The position numbers and the translations under genes are program-made. A stretch of 43,032 nucleotides of DNA from Candidatus Poseidonia sp. GTDB taxonomy: Archaea > Thermoplasmatota > Poseidoniia > Poseidoniales > Poseidoniaceae. This document shows positions 9,165 to 18,032 of the stretch, in pieces. The DNA lies in assembly GCA_023254365.1 (NCBI GenBank), contig JALRLQ010000001.1, positions 12,917 to 55,948 on the forward strand, given 5' to 3'. Each line of letters begins with the position of its first letter. Positions within the stretch are counted from its first letter, which is position 1. The notes beneath the pieces were generated by a model. It was not told the DNA's origin. It did no database searches and saw only the letters and a list, made by a program, of their open reading frames with translations.

Positions 9165-10430
9165 TTAAATCGCTTCAAATTGGTCAACGCACAGAAGCAG
9201 GACCTGACCGTTGGGATGTTGCACGAGAAAACCGTCTTTTTGACCGTGCCTTCGCTGCAATTGTCGGTCCAAGGAACCTTGGAGCAGCGGCTGTTGAGCA
9301 GGGTCCAGTTCGAGACGAAGTTTCACCGAGCGTACATGGTGTTCAAGCGCACGCTCAACCACGTCATCCACGGTGTCTTCGTTGAGTTCGAAGGGGAGCA
9401 ATTCAACCACGCGGCCGGTGGCCTGAACCAACAAACGGTGGGCAGCATCCAGTCTCAATTCGTGGTCGTGATGCACCTGAGGTCGACGCCCTTCAAGCAC
9501 GGCCCATCGAAACGACCGATCTTTCGAAACGCTTCCTAGCCACGAGGAAACCAGTCCGCTTTCCAAGAGCGCCGCATCGAGCAGGCTCACAAACTCGCCC
9601 CGCTTGGGTGGATGAATCGTTTGGTTCAGCACCTCAGGTGATTGGTCGGAATGCAGCACAAGAGGGGCTTCTCCAAGCGACGGCGGCACCCGAACGAAGC
9701 GCCGGCGCTGTTCGGGTGATGCAATGTTGCCAATCCACAGCGCCAATCGGTCCACCCGTCCACGGCCTCTGGACGTCCACTCCCATGTTCGTTCGATGCC
9801 GGGCCAAATCGCATCAACCAAGGCTTCGACCTCCAAGCGTTGAGCTTCGGTCAATCGCGGGGACAAATCGAGCAGAATACTTGGGTCATCGGCCAGATGA
9901 GGTGCCCACGAAGAGAGCACGTTGTCGAGCGGAGGTTGCATCTCGTCCAAGGCGTGCGTACGGCTGTTTCGTGGACGGGCGGGGTCGAGATGCAGGAAGG
10001 CGATGGGGGTCTGCGAGTCGATGACCCCCAAAGCGTTGGAGGCTTGCGTCCCGTCACCAACCAAAACGGCGCTGTCGTTCAACCAGCTCTCGTGCTCAGC
10101 GCGTTGATGTTCAGCGACCTTTCGGAGATTCACCGCACTGGCCTGAGCACGCAACGCCTCAAGTTCGATGCCGAGCACGGGGCGTTGCAACACGGAGGCG
10201 TAAGCAGCGAGTTGAATCCCGCTTCCGCAGGCGCAATCCACCAGCAAGCCAGGTGGCAACGGATACTCCTTGAGGGCCATCGCCCGCAGCACGGCCACCT
10301 GCCATGGTGTCGCCAACGGTTTGCCTTCATCAGCGTGATAAAACTGCAAACCTCGGGGAGCCGTTGGGTCCTGAGCCTGTTCAACCAAGCCCTCTTCTGA
10401 GGCGGTTGAAGGAGCGATCAAACGGTGCAT
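9165..10430 (-). CDS. Class I SAM-dependent methyltransferase with THUMP-like C-terminus
   Basis: 421 residues, probably an RNA methyltransferase. SAM-binding motif I is LLVDCACGSGIQLAAY at 62-77, the acidic motif II is GIELEALRA near 87-95, and a DPARP motif stands at 149-153 followed by PPLDNVLSSW. The DPAR plus PPLD pattern is typical of the bacterial/archaeal family of SAM methyltransferases with a THUMP-like domain. The C-terminal region after residue 230 would be that domain. The substrate cannot be told from sequence alone. It starts 9 nt after the pyrE stop, so the two form an operon. Confidence 0.7.
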   Translation of the reverse strand: MHRLIAPSTASEEGLVEQAQDPTAPRGLQFYHADEGKPLATPWQVAVLRAMALKEYPLPPGLLVDCACGSGIQLAAYASVLQRPVLGIELEALRAQASAVNLRKVAEHQRAEHESWLNDSAVLVGDGTQASNALGVIDSQTPIAFLHLDPARPRNSRTHALDEMQPPLDNVLSSWAPHLADDPSILLDLSPRLTEAQRLEVEALVDAIWPGIERTWEWTSRGRGRVDRLALWIGNIASPEQRRRFVRVPPSLGEAPLVLHSDQSPEVLNQTIHPPKRGEFVSLLDAALLESGLVSSWLGSVSKDRSFRWAVLEGRRPQVHHDHELRLDAAHRLLVQATGRVVELLPFELNEDTVDDVVERALEHHVRSVKLRLELDPAQQPLLQGSLDRQLQRRHGQKDGFLVQHPNGQVLLLCVDQFEAI

Positions 10431-10439
10431 GCGCTCGCC

Positions 10440-11054
10440 TCAACGTTCGGTGATGTCCGACCGAGTGAGCAGGGATTCAAAATGGAGGCCGGCTGCTGCA
10501 AAGGCTTCCGTCGCTCCCTCTTCACGGTCGAGAATGCTGATGACGCCCACCACACGACAAGCGGTGGTTGCGTGGATTCGCTCGACCGCCACGATCGAGG
10601 AGCCTCCGGTCGTCGTGACGTCTTCAACCACCACCACATCGCCACCGTGTTCCAGTGACGAACCTTCAATGCCGGGAGGGTTGTTCGTCTTGCGCCCTCC
10701 TCTTCCTTTGGGTTCCTTGCGCACCATGAACCCGCGCAGCGTGTCAGGCGCTGTGGCAACGACCAATGCCGTCAACGGAACGGCCCCCAATTCCAACCCG
10801 CCCACGAGGCTGGCGCCCATGGCTTGGATGCGGAGGTTCAGCAGTTCGCCCATAATGCGGCCGGCTTCGGGATGCATCATCGCCGGTTTTGTATCGAAAA
10901 ACCACCGCGAGGTACGCCCGCTTGCCAGCGTGAAGGCATCATCGGAACCCCCGTCGAGGAACGCAAGGTCGTGGACGAGTTCAGCAAGCCGAGGCCACGA
11001 AGGGTGGGAGCGAACCGACGGGTCAACGGCCATGCTCTCACCTTCGGAGGCCAT
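10440..11054 (-). CDS. pyrE: Orotate phosphoribosyltransferase
   Basis: Converts orotate and PRPP to orotidine 5'-monophosphate in pyrimidine synthesis. 204 residues. The PRPP-binding motif VVVVEDVTTTGGSS is at 140-153, and the flexible catalytic loop is represented by VRKEPKGRG at 111-119. FTLASGRTSRWFFDTK at 41-56 matches the OPRTase N-terminal substrate region. The ATG at 11054 is used; an in-frame ATG at 11033 is an alternative. It is divergent from polC across a 76-bp spacer that must carry both promoters. Confidence 0.92.
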   Translation of the reverse strand: MASEGESMAVDPSVRSHPSWPRLAELVHDLAFLDGGSDDAFTLASGRTSRWFFDTKPAMMHPEAGRIMGELLNLRIQAMGASLVGGLELGAVPLTALVVATAPDTLRGFMVRKEPKGRGGRKTNNPPGIEGSSLEHGGDVVVVEDVTTTGGSSIVAVERIHATTACRVVGVISILDREEGATEAFAAAGLHFESLLTRSDITER

Positions 11055-11130
11055 GACATGAACTTTCCTTCACCAAACCCCAACGAGGACTCAAGAAAAG
11101 GCACCGCTCGGATGATAAAGGGTCGCCCGT

Positions 11131-14100
11131 ATGAATTCACGATTGAGGATGAGTGACGCCAACACCACCACGGTTTCAGGGCACCACAACCCCCTTGTGG
11201 GGGTTGATGAGGCACGACTGGAACAGGAAATGGAGCGTTACCACCTGTGGCTTGATGAGCGAGCCGACGATGCATACCGCATCGCTGAGGCTGCGCGTGC
11301 ACTGGGGTTCGATCACAAACCCCGCGTTGAGATTCCCCGAGCATCGGATTTGGCAGGACGCACCGAGAAGTTGCTCATCGAACACTTGGACGGCTACGAA
11401 GTCGCCGACGACATCCGAGCGCTTCTGGAGGAACACGACCGTGAAACCACGTCGATCATCATCGCTCAATCCGTTGCTCGTGGATTTCGCGAGAAAGGGT
11501 ACGACCTGGAGAAATCAATTGACGTGGGCCTTCGAGTCGGCCTTGCGGTCCTGACCGAGGCGGTGCTGGTGGCCCCGCTGGAAGGTATCAGCGAGGTCCG
11601 CTTGCTCAACAACATCGACGGCTCGCAATTTGTTTCCGTTCACTTTGCAGGCCCCATTCGCGCCGCAGGCGGAACGGCTCAAGCCTTGGCGGTACTGATC
11701 GCCGATATGATCCGGCGAGAACTGAACATCGGGCACTATCAGCCCACCGACCCGGAAGTTGAACGGGTGAAGGAAGAATTTGGGCTCTATCGCGGGAACC
11801 TGCAATACCGCCCTTCACCTCCTGAAATCGATGAGATCGTTCGAGCGTGCCCGGTGATGATCAACGGAGAGTCAACCGAACGTATCGAGTGCGCTGGGTA
11901 CGGCAACGTCAGAAACATCGACGAAGCGAGAATTCGCGGTGGCGTTTTACTCGTCATCGGAGAGGGTATGTGTTTGAAGGCACCGAAAATTCAGAAACAC
12001 ACCGAACGGTTGAAGCTGCCCGGATGGGAGTTCATCACCAAGTTTGCATCCCGTGGAAAAGAGGAGACAAAGAACGACAAAGAGTGGTTCAAGAGCGAAC
12101 AAATCCAACCGATCACGAAATTCATGAACGACATCATCGCTGGACGACCGGTCTTTGGTGGTCCGCTCCAGCCCGGCGGTTTCCGATTGCGTTACGGGCG
12201 TGCTCGTCCGTCAGGGCTCGCCGCAGCATCCACGAACACGACCTCCATGTTGGCGCTGGACGATTTCATCACCATCGGGACGCAGATGAAAATTGAGCGT
12301 CCTGGAAAAGCCTGCGCCATCACGCCCTGCGATGAAGCGGAAGGCCCGTGGGTGGTGTTGGATGACGGTCAGTTTTTGCGTATTGACCAGCCACGACACT
12401 ATGTCCCTCTTCGCCAGCGTGTGAAACAGGTTTGGGACAACGGCGAACTGGTCATCGGTTACGGTGAGTTTTTGGAAAACAACAAGCGATTGGTGCCCGC
12501 GGGGTACACCTCTGATTGGTGGGCCAGCGACGTCCTTGACAGCCTGTTGTCCGAAGACGATGTGACGTCGTTTTTGGCGCTCATCGGCGAGCAGCGCTCT
12601 GCTTGGCCGGAGGGTGTTCCAGGGCAACCTCCTGAGGACTGCGAGGACGCTCACCAGCAATTTTGGAATCGCCAAGCTTGGCATGAGCGCCTTCGTTCCT
12701 TGCGACTGACTTGGCCACAGGCTGAAGGCATCGCACAACGGTTCGCCACATCACTCGCTCCTCCAAACAATCCTTGGTTCAAAGACCTCCCGATCGAATG
12801 GCTGCCCGGGGTTTTGCAATTGCTCGCCGACGCAAGCATTGAACCGCTTGGAACCCATCGGTCAGGCGATCACGAACCGGTTGAGGGTGCCCAACCCGTT
12901 GGTGGCACCCGTCAACTTCGATTGACGGGCGTTGTGAACGCATGGTCAGCGAAGCGGATGGATGAACTTGAACCTGAAATCCTCCCTCCAAACGAAGAGG
13001 TCAACATTCCTGGAACCGCTCACCGACCTGAACCATCCGTGTTTGAATCGGTGCCTCCTGAAGGGTGGGCGTTGCAACAACACGGCATGGGCAAAGCCGC
13101 CATGATGTTGCTTGGATTACCCCACCACCACGACGGCGACGACTTGGTCGTCGAAACGGGTTGGGAGGCCATGTTGGAAGGATTTGGTTTCACGTTTGAC
13201 GGTGAGAAGCCGCTTCGTGTGAAGGATGCAACGAAGATGGCCACCGACCGATTGACGGCGCTTCGTCAGGCAAAAAGCGTGCTCGATGAGGAACGTTCTC
13301 GAAAAGCGGAATTGGAACGGGAACGTGCGACGATTCGAATCGCCGCCGAAACCGGTGCTCGCCAGCGAGGGCTTGGCATTGCGGAAACGGACAAGGTGGG
13401 CCGAGACGCCGCCGCATCGGTGGTCGATGAAGGGCCGCGTGACCCCAGCGCCTACTTGGCTGCACAACGGATGGAGGACGAGCACGCCGTTCACGGCATC
13501 ATGACGCTCGTTCGGGCCCTCTCCGATTTGCGCTGGGAGCACAGCGCTCCTGTGCGCGTTGGATGCCGCATGGGGCGGCCGGAGAAAGCAGCACCTCGGA
13601 TCATGAATCCGATGACGCACTCCTTGTTCCCCATCGAACTCAACGGGGGGAACCAACGTTTGCTCCATCATGCTGTTGACAAGCGCACCATCCGCGTTCA
13701 ACTGGGGAAGCGAACTTGCACGGTGTGTGGCCGCACCACCCCCTACCTGCGGTGCCATCACCGTGAACAAGACGACTTTGGGGAAGGAAAACAAGGCCAT
13801 GTCTGTGCCGGTCGCACCCAAGCCAACAGCACCGAGTCCACCGCCAGGCGGCGAGGAGAAATCCAAACCGTTCGCGTCGACGAAATGGTCGAAGACGCCC
13901 GCATTCGTTTGGGCATCGACCGCCTGCCTGCGCAGGTCAAGTGCATGAAGAAACTCAACAGCCGAGACCAAACACCCGAAGCGATTGAAAAAGGCATCCT
14001 GCGGGCACGGCACGACCTTCCCGTGTTCAGGGATGGGACGGTTCGTTACGACATGAGCGACGTTCCTGTCACCCATTTTCGACCTCGAGAAATCGGCGTA

Positions 14101-15261
14101 CCGTGGAAAACGCTCCACGCGTTGGGCTACACCCACGACCACCGTGGAGCGCCGCTTGAAAACGACGAACAGGTGGTTGAATTGTACCCGCAGGATTTCA
14201 TCGTCGCCAAAGGCGCAGCCGATTTCCTGCTTCGTACATCGCAATTCGTTGACGAGTTGTTGACTCGATTTTACGGCATGGACCCCTACTACAACGCCAC
14301 CACACCCGATGACTTGGTGGGCCATCTCATCTGTGCGTTGGCTCCTCACACCAGCGGCGGCGTGTTGTCGCGGATCATCGGCTGGGCCGACTGTTCAGGA
14401 GGCTATGCTCATCCGTTGTTCCACGCGGCCAAGCGACGCAATTGCGACGGCGATGAGGACGCCATCATGTTGCTCATGGACGGTTTGTTGAATTTCAGTC
14501 GTGATATCTTGCCGGCCAACCGGGGCGGCCAGATGGACGCGCCTCTCGTGTTGACCACCCGGTTGAACCCCACCGAAGTGGACAAGGAAGCGCTGAACGT
14601 CGACGCTGGCTGGTTTTATCCTCGTGACTTTTACGAAGCCACCTTGAACCAACCTCATCCAAAAGAGATTCAACATCGCATGGATTTTGTTGAGCGTCGC
14701 CTTGGTTCGGTGGCTGCGGTTCGCGGCTATGGCTACACCCATGACTGTGCAGCGTTGGACCAAGGGCCTGCTCTCTCTGCGTACAAGACCTTGGAGACGA
14801 TGATCGACAAGATGAACGGGCAGTTGGCCCTCGGGCAACGCCTGCGTGGCGTGAACGTTCGGGAGGTGGCCTCTAGCGTGGTTCGGTCTCACTTCTTGCC
14901 CGACCTCCGCGGCAATTTGAACGCGTACGGGCGTCAAAAAGTACGCTGTCTAAAATGCGGTCATTCCTACCGTCGGATGCCGCTTTCGGGAAGTTGCATC
15001 CAAGAAAAGAAGGAAGCCGGACGCGGTTCCCTGAAGGCCATGGGCGTGGCGGCAGCCGAAGGCGGTTTGTGCAACGGCAACTTGGCGCTGACGGTCTCGG
15101 AGGGGGCGGTTCGAAAATACATCGAAGTCATGCGCTATGTCATGGACCATTATGGCGTGGATTTGTACACCCGACAAAACGCTGATTGGCTTGCGAGCAG
15201 CGCAGACTCCTTGTTCAACAACGACCGCGCAAAGCAGCTATCACTCTCTGATTTCCTGTGA
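11131..15261 (+). CDS. polC: DNA polymerase D large subunit (DP2)
   Basis: Catalytic subunit of the archaeal family-D replicative polymerase; its partner DP1 is not in the window. 1376 residues as called. Features in order: N-terminal domain, AGGTAQALAVLIADM near 182-196, a zinc site CTVCGRTTPYLRCHH near 863-877, the catalytic NCDGDEDAIMLLMDG near 1104-1118 with its two-barrel active-site aspartates, NRGGQMDAPLVLTTRLNP just after, and a C-terminal zinc motif CLKCGHSYRR near 1273. A variable insert lies around 560-680. There is no intein: the catalytic motif is uninterrupted and no splice-junction Cys/HN pattern is seen. A second in-frame ATG at 11149 is possible, with a TATA-like GATAAAG about 32 nt upstream of it. 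Its stop abuts the next convergent gene. Confidence 0.97.
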   Translation: MNSRLRMSDANTTTVSGHHNPLVGVDEARLEQEMERYHLWLDERADDAYRIAEAARALGFDHKPRVEIPRASDLAGRTEKLLIEHLDGYEVADDIRALLEEHDRETTSIIIAQSVARGFREKGYDLEKSIDVGLRVGLAVLTEAVLVAPLEGISEVRLLNNIDGSQFVSVHFAGPIRAAGGTAQALAVLIADMIRRELNIGHYQPTDPEVERVKEEFGLYRGNLQYRPSPPEIDEIVRACPVMINGESTERIECAGYGNVRNIDEARIRGGVLLVIGEGMCLKAPKIQKHTERLKLPGWEFITKFASRGKEETKNDKEWFKSEQIQPITKFMNDIIAGRPVFGGPLQPGGFRLRYGRARPSGLAAASTNTTSMLALDDFITIGTQMKIERPGKACAITPCDEAEGPWVVLDDGQFLRIDQPRHYVPLRQRVKQVWDNGELVIGYGEFLENNKRLVPAGYTSDWWASDVLDSLLSEDDVTSFLALIGEQRSAWPEGVPGQPPEDCEDAHQQFWNRQAWHERLRSLRLTWPQAEGIAQRFATSLAPPNNPWFKDLPIEWLPGVLQLLADASIEPLGTHRSGDHEPVEGAQPVGGTRQLRLTGVVNAWSAKRMDELEPEILPPNEEVNIPGTAHRPEPSVFESVPPEGWALQQHGMGKAAMMLLGLPHHHDGDDLVVETGWEAMLEGFGFTFDGEKPLRVKDATKMATDRLTALRQAKSVLDEERSRKAELERERATIRIAAETGARQRGLGIAETDKVGRDAAASVVDEGPRDPSAYLAAQRMEDEHAVHGIMTLVRALSDLRWEHSAPVRVGCRMGRPEKAAPRIMNPMTHSLFPIELNGGNQRLLHHAVDKRTIRVQLGKRTCTVCGRTTPYLRCHHREQDDFGEGKQGHVCAGRTQANSTESTARRRGEIQTVRVDEMVEDARIRLGIDRLPAQVKCMKKLNSRDQTPEAIEKGILRARHDLPVFRDGTVRYDMSDVPVTHFRPREIGVPWKTLHALGYTHDHRGAPLENDEQVVELYPQDFIVAKGAADFLLRTSQFVDELLTRFYGMDPYYNATTPDDLVGHLICALAPHTSGGVLSRIIGWADCSGGYAHPLFHAAKRRNCDGDEDAIMLLMDGLLNFSRDILPANRGGQMDAPLVLTTRLNPTEVDKEALNVDAGWFYPRDFYEATLNQPHPKEIQHRMDFVERRLGSVAAVRGYGYTHDCAALDQGPALSAYKTLETMIDKMNGQLALGQRLRGVNVREVASSVVRSHFLPDLRGNLNAYGRQKVRCLKCGHSYRRMPLSGSCIQEKKEAGRGSLKAMGVAAAEGGLCNGNLALTVSEGAVRKYIEVMRYVMDHYGVDLYTRQNADWLASSADSLFNNDRAKQLSLSDFL

Positions 15262-15879
15262 TCATCGCAGCGGTTCACGCCACGGCGAATCGCCGTCATT
15301 CCACACCGTGTCGTTTTCCGAACCCAACGAAGCGGCCTTGAACGGCGTTGGTGAAGGCCGCGATTCTTGCGGGGCTGGCATTCGAGAAGAAAGCCAACCT
15401 CGAACCGCTTGTTCAGCCACGGCCACGGCAATGAGCAGCGTGCTCAGGACGGCGTGACCCTGGAGTTGGATGGTAGCAAAGGGTTGGAGAACCATGACCT
15501 GCTCCACGTCAATTCCCTCTTCGACATCGGTCAGGATGGTGTAGGTCCCCGGTTCGAGTTCACCCTGCCATGAAGGGGGCTCGTCACTGAGCAACCCTGT
15601 CCACGAAAACACCGTTGTTTGGTTGTCAAGCAAGACGGAGAAACTGATGTTTCCTTCATCGAGGCTGGTGCTGCTGAAGGTTGCGGTCAACCTTGCCGGA
15701 AGGGGTTCTGCCGTTCCAAACACCGACCCAACCGTCAGTTCTCGAGCGGGCTCGAAGTTGTTGACTGCGTTGATTTCGTTCGGTGCTTCTTGCTTGGCAA
15801 CGTTGCTCCAAAGCACGTTGATGAGCACCAGAGCCAACACCCACAACACGGGATTGGTCCAAGAGCGGGTGGAGCCCAT
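15262..15879 (-). CDS. Small membrane protein of unknown function
   Basis: 205 residues, not recognised. An N-terminal membrane helix (about 9-26, NPVLWVLALVLINVLWSN) is followed by an extracytoplasmic beta-rich region of about 110 residues, including TWTGLL-like and PGTYTILTDVEEGIDVEQ stretches. A second helix lies near 144-162 (STLLIAVAVAEQA), and the tail is Ser/Pro/Arg-rich. It starts 24 nt after mptE and probably shares its transcript. Its stop codon abuts the polC stop exactly. Confidence 0.75.
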   Translation of the reverse strand: MGSTRSWTNPVLWVLALVLINVLWSNVAKQEAPNEINAVNNFEPARELTVGSVFGTAEPLPARLTATFSSTSLDEGNISFSVLLDNQTTVFSWTGLLSDEPPSWQGELEPGTYTILTDVEEGIDVEQVMVLQPFATIQLQGHAVLSTLLIAVAVAEQAVRGWLSSRMPAPQESRPSPTPFKAASLGSENDTVWNDGDSPWREPLR

Positions 15880-15903
15880 GCTACCGAGACAGGCCTTCGC
15901 TTC

Positions 15904-16686
15904 TTATGCATGTGTTTCCCTTTGGTCGGCAGTTGGATGTTCAACACCGTCCCCGTCGTATTCCGTTTGTTCTCGCCACAACGGGTGCACCACGTCCAGA
16001 ATTTGAGCCATCCAGGACAATTTTTCCATTTTTCGCACCGGGTCGGTTGAACCCGACCACGGGCCCACTTGCGTCTCATCGTAGCCAAGCAGGTGGATGC
16101 GTTCGTTTTGCACCCCCAGCCATCGAACAAAGCACACGGCACGGTCGCCATCGGTGAACCCGCCGGGGTTGAACATGTCTGAATGATGTTCGTGCGTTTG
16201 GTGGGTCAGCACGAGGGGAGGTGGCGTTGTCGCCCAACGTTGCAACGATGTTGACCACGTCTTGGCATTGTCACCGTGCGCATGGACGATGAGGGGAATG
16301 GCGTTGTCAACAGCTGCGTCCAAGTGAACCCCGCCGTCAAGGTCTGTCACCACACACACGGGTTCCACCAACCCGAGGCAAGCGCCCACTGCGCCATCGG
16401 CAGCAACAAATTCTGTTCCCAAGGGCCAACCACGGTCAAGGTGTTCACGGCTGGCTGCCGCACCAACCAAAACGACGCGGGTGGCATTGAGAAGACGTCG
16501 GCGAACCGCTTCGAGCGTTTGTTCGCGCCGTTCAGGTGACCAGCCAAACAGGTTCGCTTGTGGGTGCTCATTGCAGGCGCTTCGAAGCCCAATAGCGCTG
16601 GTGACGTCCGCTTGGTAGGACCACCCAAAATGAGCACGAACACGGTCTTGGACGTCGATGAGGGCGGTCAGCACATCCTCGTCCAT
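15904..16686 (-). CDS. mptE: 6-hydroxymethyl-7,8-dihydropterin pyrophosphokinase, MptE type
   Basis: Predicted to activate 6-hydroxymethyl-dihydropterin by pyrophosphate transfer from ATP, feeding archaeal folate/methanopterin synthesis. 260 residues. The DUF115/MptE signatures are present: VVLVGAAASR (71-80), AADGAV (95-100), CVVTDLDGG (111-119) and VHAHGDN (134-140), then a C-terminal LGYDETQVGPWSG stretch. The order GAAAS, ADGA, TDLDG and HAHGDN matches this archaeal family rather than bacterial FolK. The ATG is at 16686. It is divergent from priL across 77 bp and is followed by the small membrane protein. Confidence 0.85.
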   Translation of the reverse strand: MDEDVLTALIDVQDRVRAHFGWSYQADVTSAIGLRSACNEHPQANLFGWSPERREQTLEAVRRRLLNATRVVLVGAAASREHLDRGWPLGTEFVAADGAVGACLGLVEPVCVVTDLDGGVHLDAAVDNAIPLIVHAHGDNAKTWSTSLQRWATTPPPLVLTHQTHEHHSDMFNPGGFTDGDRAVCFVRWLGVQNERIHLLGYDETQVGPWSGSTDPVRKMEKLSWMAQILDVVHPLWREQTEYDGDGVEHPTADQRETHA

Positions 16687-16763
16687 GCCGCTGACGACGC
16701 TGTCAAAGGTGATGAACCCAACCGAGGTTGAACTTCATAATCCGTGGCGACCATCGGTGTTTC

Positions 16764-17993
16764 ATGCCCGTCCCACGCACCCCTCCACCGGTGACGGACG
16801 GCGTGGTGTTGGCGAGGTATCCGTTCTTGCCGCAAGCCTCTGCTTGGATCCGTTCCATGGCGACGCAACACGCCATCGATTTGAACGAGCTGCTCGACGG
16901 CCCGTGGATGGAAAAAGCGCGCCAAAGAGCACGAATTCGACTGATCGATTCCATCCAATCAAAGGAAGGGGTTCAGGTCGTCGGCGGTGATGTTCACACC
17001 GACGAAGGCCGACTAATCGAGGCGTTTTCGTTCTACTACGCTCGTTTGGTGATGTGTGCGAGTGAAGACGAGCGGTTGATCGCACGTTGGGCACAGGCAG
17101 AGGCCGCCCGGGCGGAACAATTGTTGATTCAGGATTCTCAAAACCTCGAAACCATTGCGCAAACCTACATCACCAACATCGAACTGCTCGGCCCGTCCAC
17201 AACGGGCGGCAGGGCCACCGGCACAGGGCTGCGTGACCTACGACAGCAATCTTCGGGAATTTGGCGAGTTGGTTTGTCCGATTTCATCGAAATCTGTCCC
17301 CGCATCACGGGCCATCGTTGGCGGCTGCCCAACGTCGATGTCGAAGCGGGGTGGGTCAAGCTTCACGATGAACGCCAATATGCGTCATCGGCGAAACTGG
17401 CTCGTCTGCTGCGCGAACGCATCAAGTCCGGCATCGAAGCCGAAGCCCTGGAGAAAATGGCCGAGGTAACAACCGACCTTGCCGTCCGTCTCGCCGAACC
17501 CGTTGGCATGGTCCGAAATTTGATGGCGAACAAGGCAAGCGAAGCCATCGCCTTGGTGGGGGCTGAGGAAAGCGATTGGCCTCCCTGCATGCAAAAAATC
17601 ATTGCCGATTTGGCGGGGGGCGTCAACGTCAATCACTTTGGACGGTTGTTTTTGGCTTCGATGTCAGCGACGCTTGCGCTGCCCCAGGAATCCTGTGTGA
17701 ACTTTTTCCGGGGTGCTCCGGATTTCAGCGAAGCCACGACCTCCTATCAGGTCCAACACGTCTACCAGCACGAGTACACGCCCGCAGGTTGTGGGAAGTT
17801 GAAGGTGAACCACAACTGCCCCGTGTTGCCCGGTGACAACCGAACCTGCGACCAGTCGTGGATGGACCATCCACTGAAGTACATCCGAGCAACGCAGCGA
17901 TGGCGTCGCCTGACCTCCACGCCTGCGACCACCGAGGAGCCTACGCCCGATGCACCTGCGGCGGTAGAGGAAACCAATCCACAGGAATCTTAA
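16764..17993 (+). CDS. priL: DNA primase large subunit PriL
   Basis: Non-catalytic partner of the archaeal/eukaryotic primase; it binds an Fe-S cluster and supports primer initiation. 409 residues from the ATG at 16764. The frame also allows a TTG at 16728, which I consider less likely. The N-terminal helical domain contains IEAFSFYYARLVM. The C-terminal Fe-S domain begins WPPCMQKIIADL, continues NHFGRLFLASM, PDFSEATTSYQVQHVYQHEY and TPAGCGKLKVNHNC, and ends with a further Cys and HPLKYI. This order is diagnostic for PriL. The catalytic subunit PriS is not in the window. Confidence 0.92.
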   Translation: MPVPRTPPPVTDGVVLARYPFLPQASAWIRSMATQHAIDLNELLDGPWMEKARQRARIRLIDSIQSKEGVQVVGGDVHTDEGRLIEAFSFYYARLVMCASEDERLIARWAQAEAARAEQLLIQDSQNLETIAQTYITNIELLGPSTTGGRATGTGLRDLRQQSSGIWRVGLSDFIEICPRITGHRWRLPNVDVEAGWVKLHDERQYASSAKLARLLRERIKSGIEAEALEKMAEVTTDLAVRLAEPVGMVRNLMANKASEAIALVGAEESDWPPCMQKIIADLAGGVNVNHFGRLFLASMSATLALPQESCVNFFRGAPDFSEATTSYQVQHVYQHEYTPAGCGKLKVNHNCPVLPGDNRTCDQSWMDHPLKYIRATQRWRRLTSTPATTEEPTPDAPAAVEETNPQES

Positions 17994-18032
17994 CGGGGAT
18001 GTGTAAAAAAACAAGTCGCTGTTCAAGTGACC

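Noticed and set aside
11131..15261. Possible intein in the long polC gene
   Set aside because: The catalytic and zinc motifs are uninterrupted and no intein-type splice junction (Cys/Ser start with terminal His-Asn) is seen; the extra length is spread over variable inserts.
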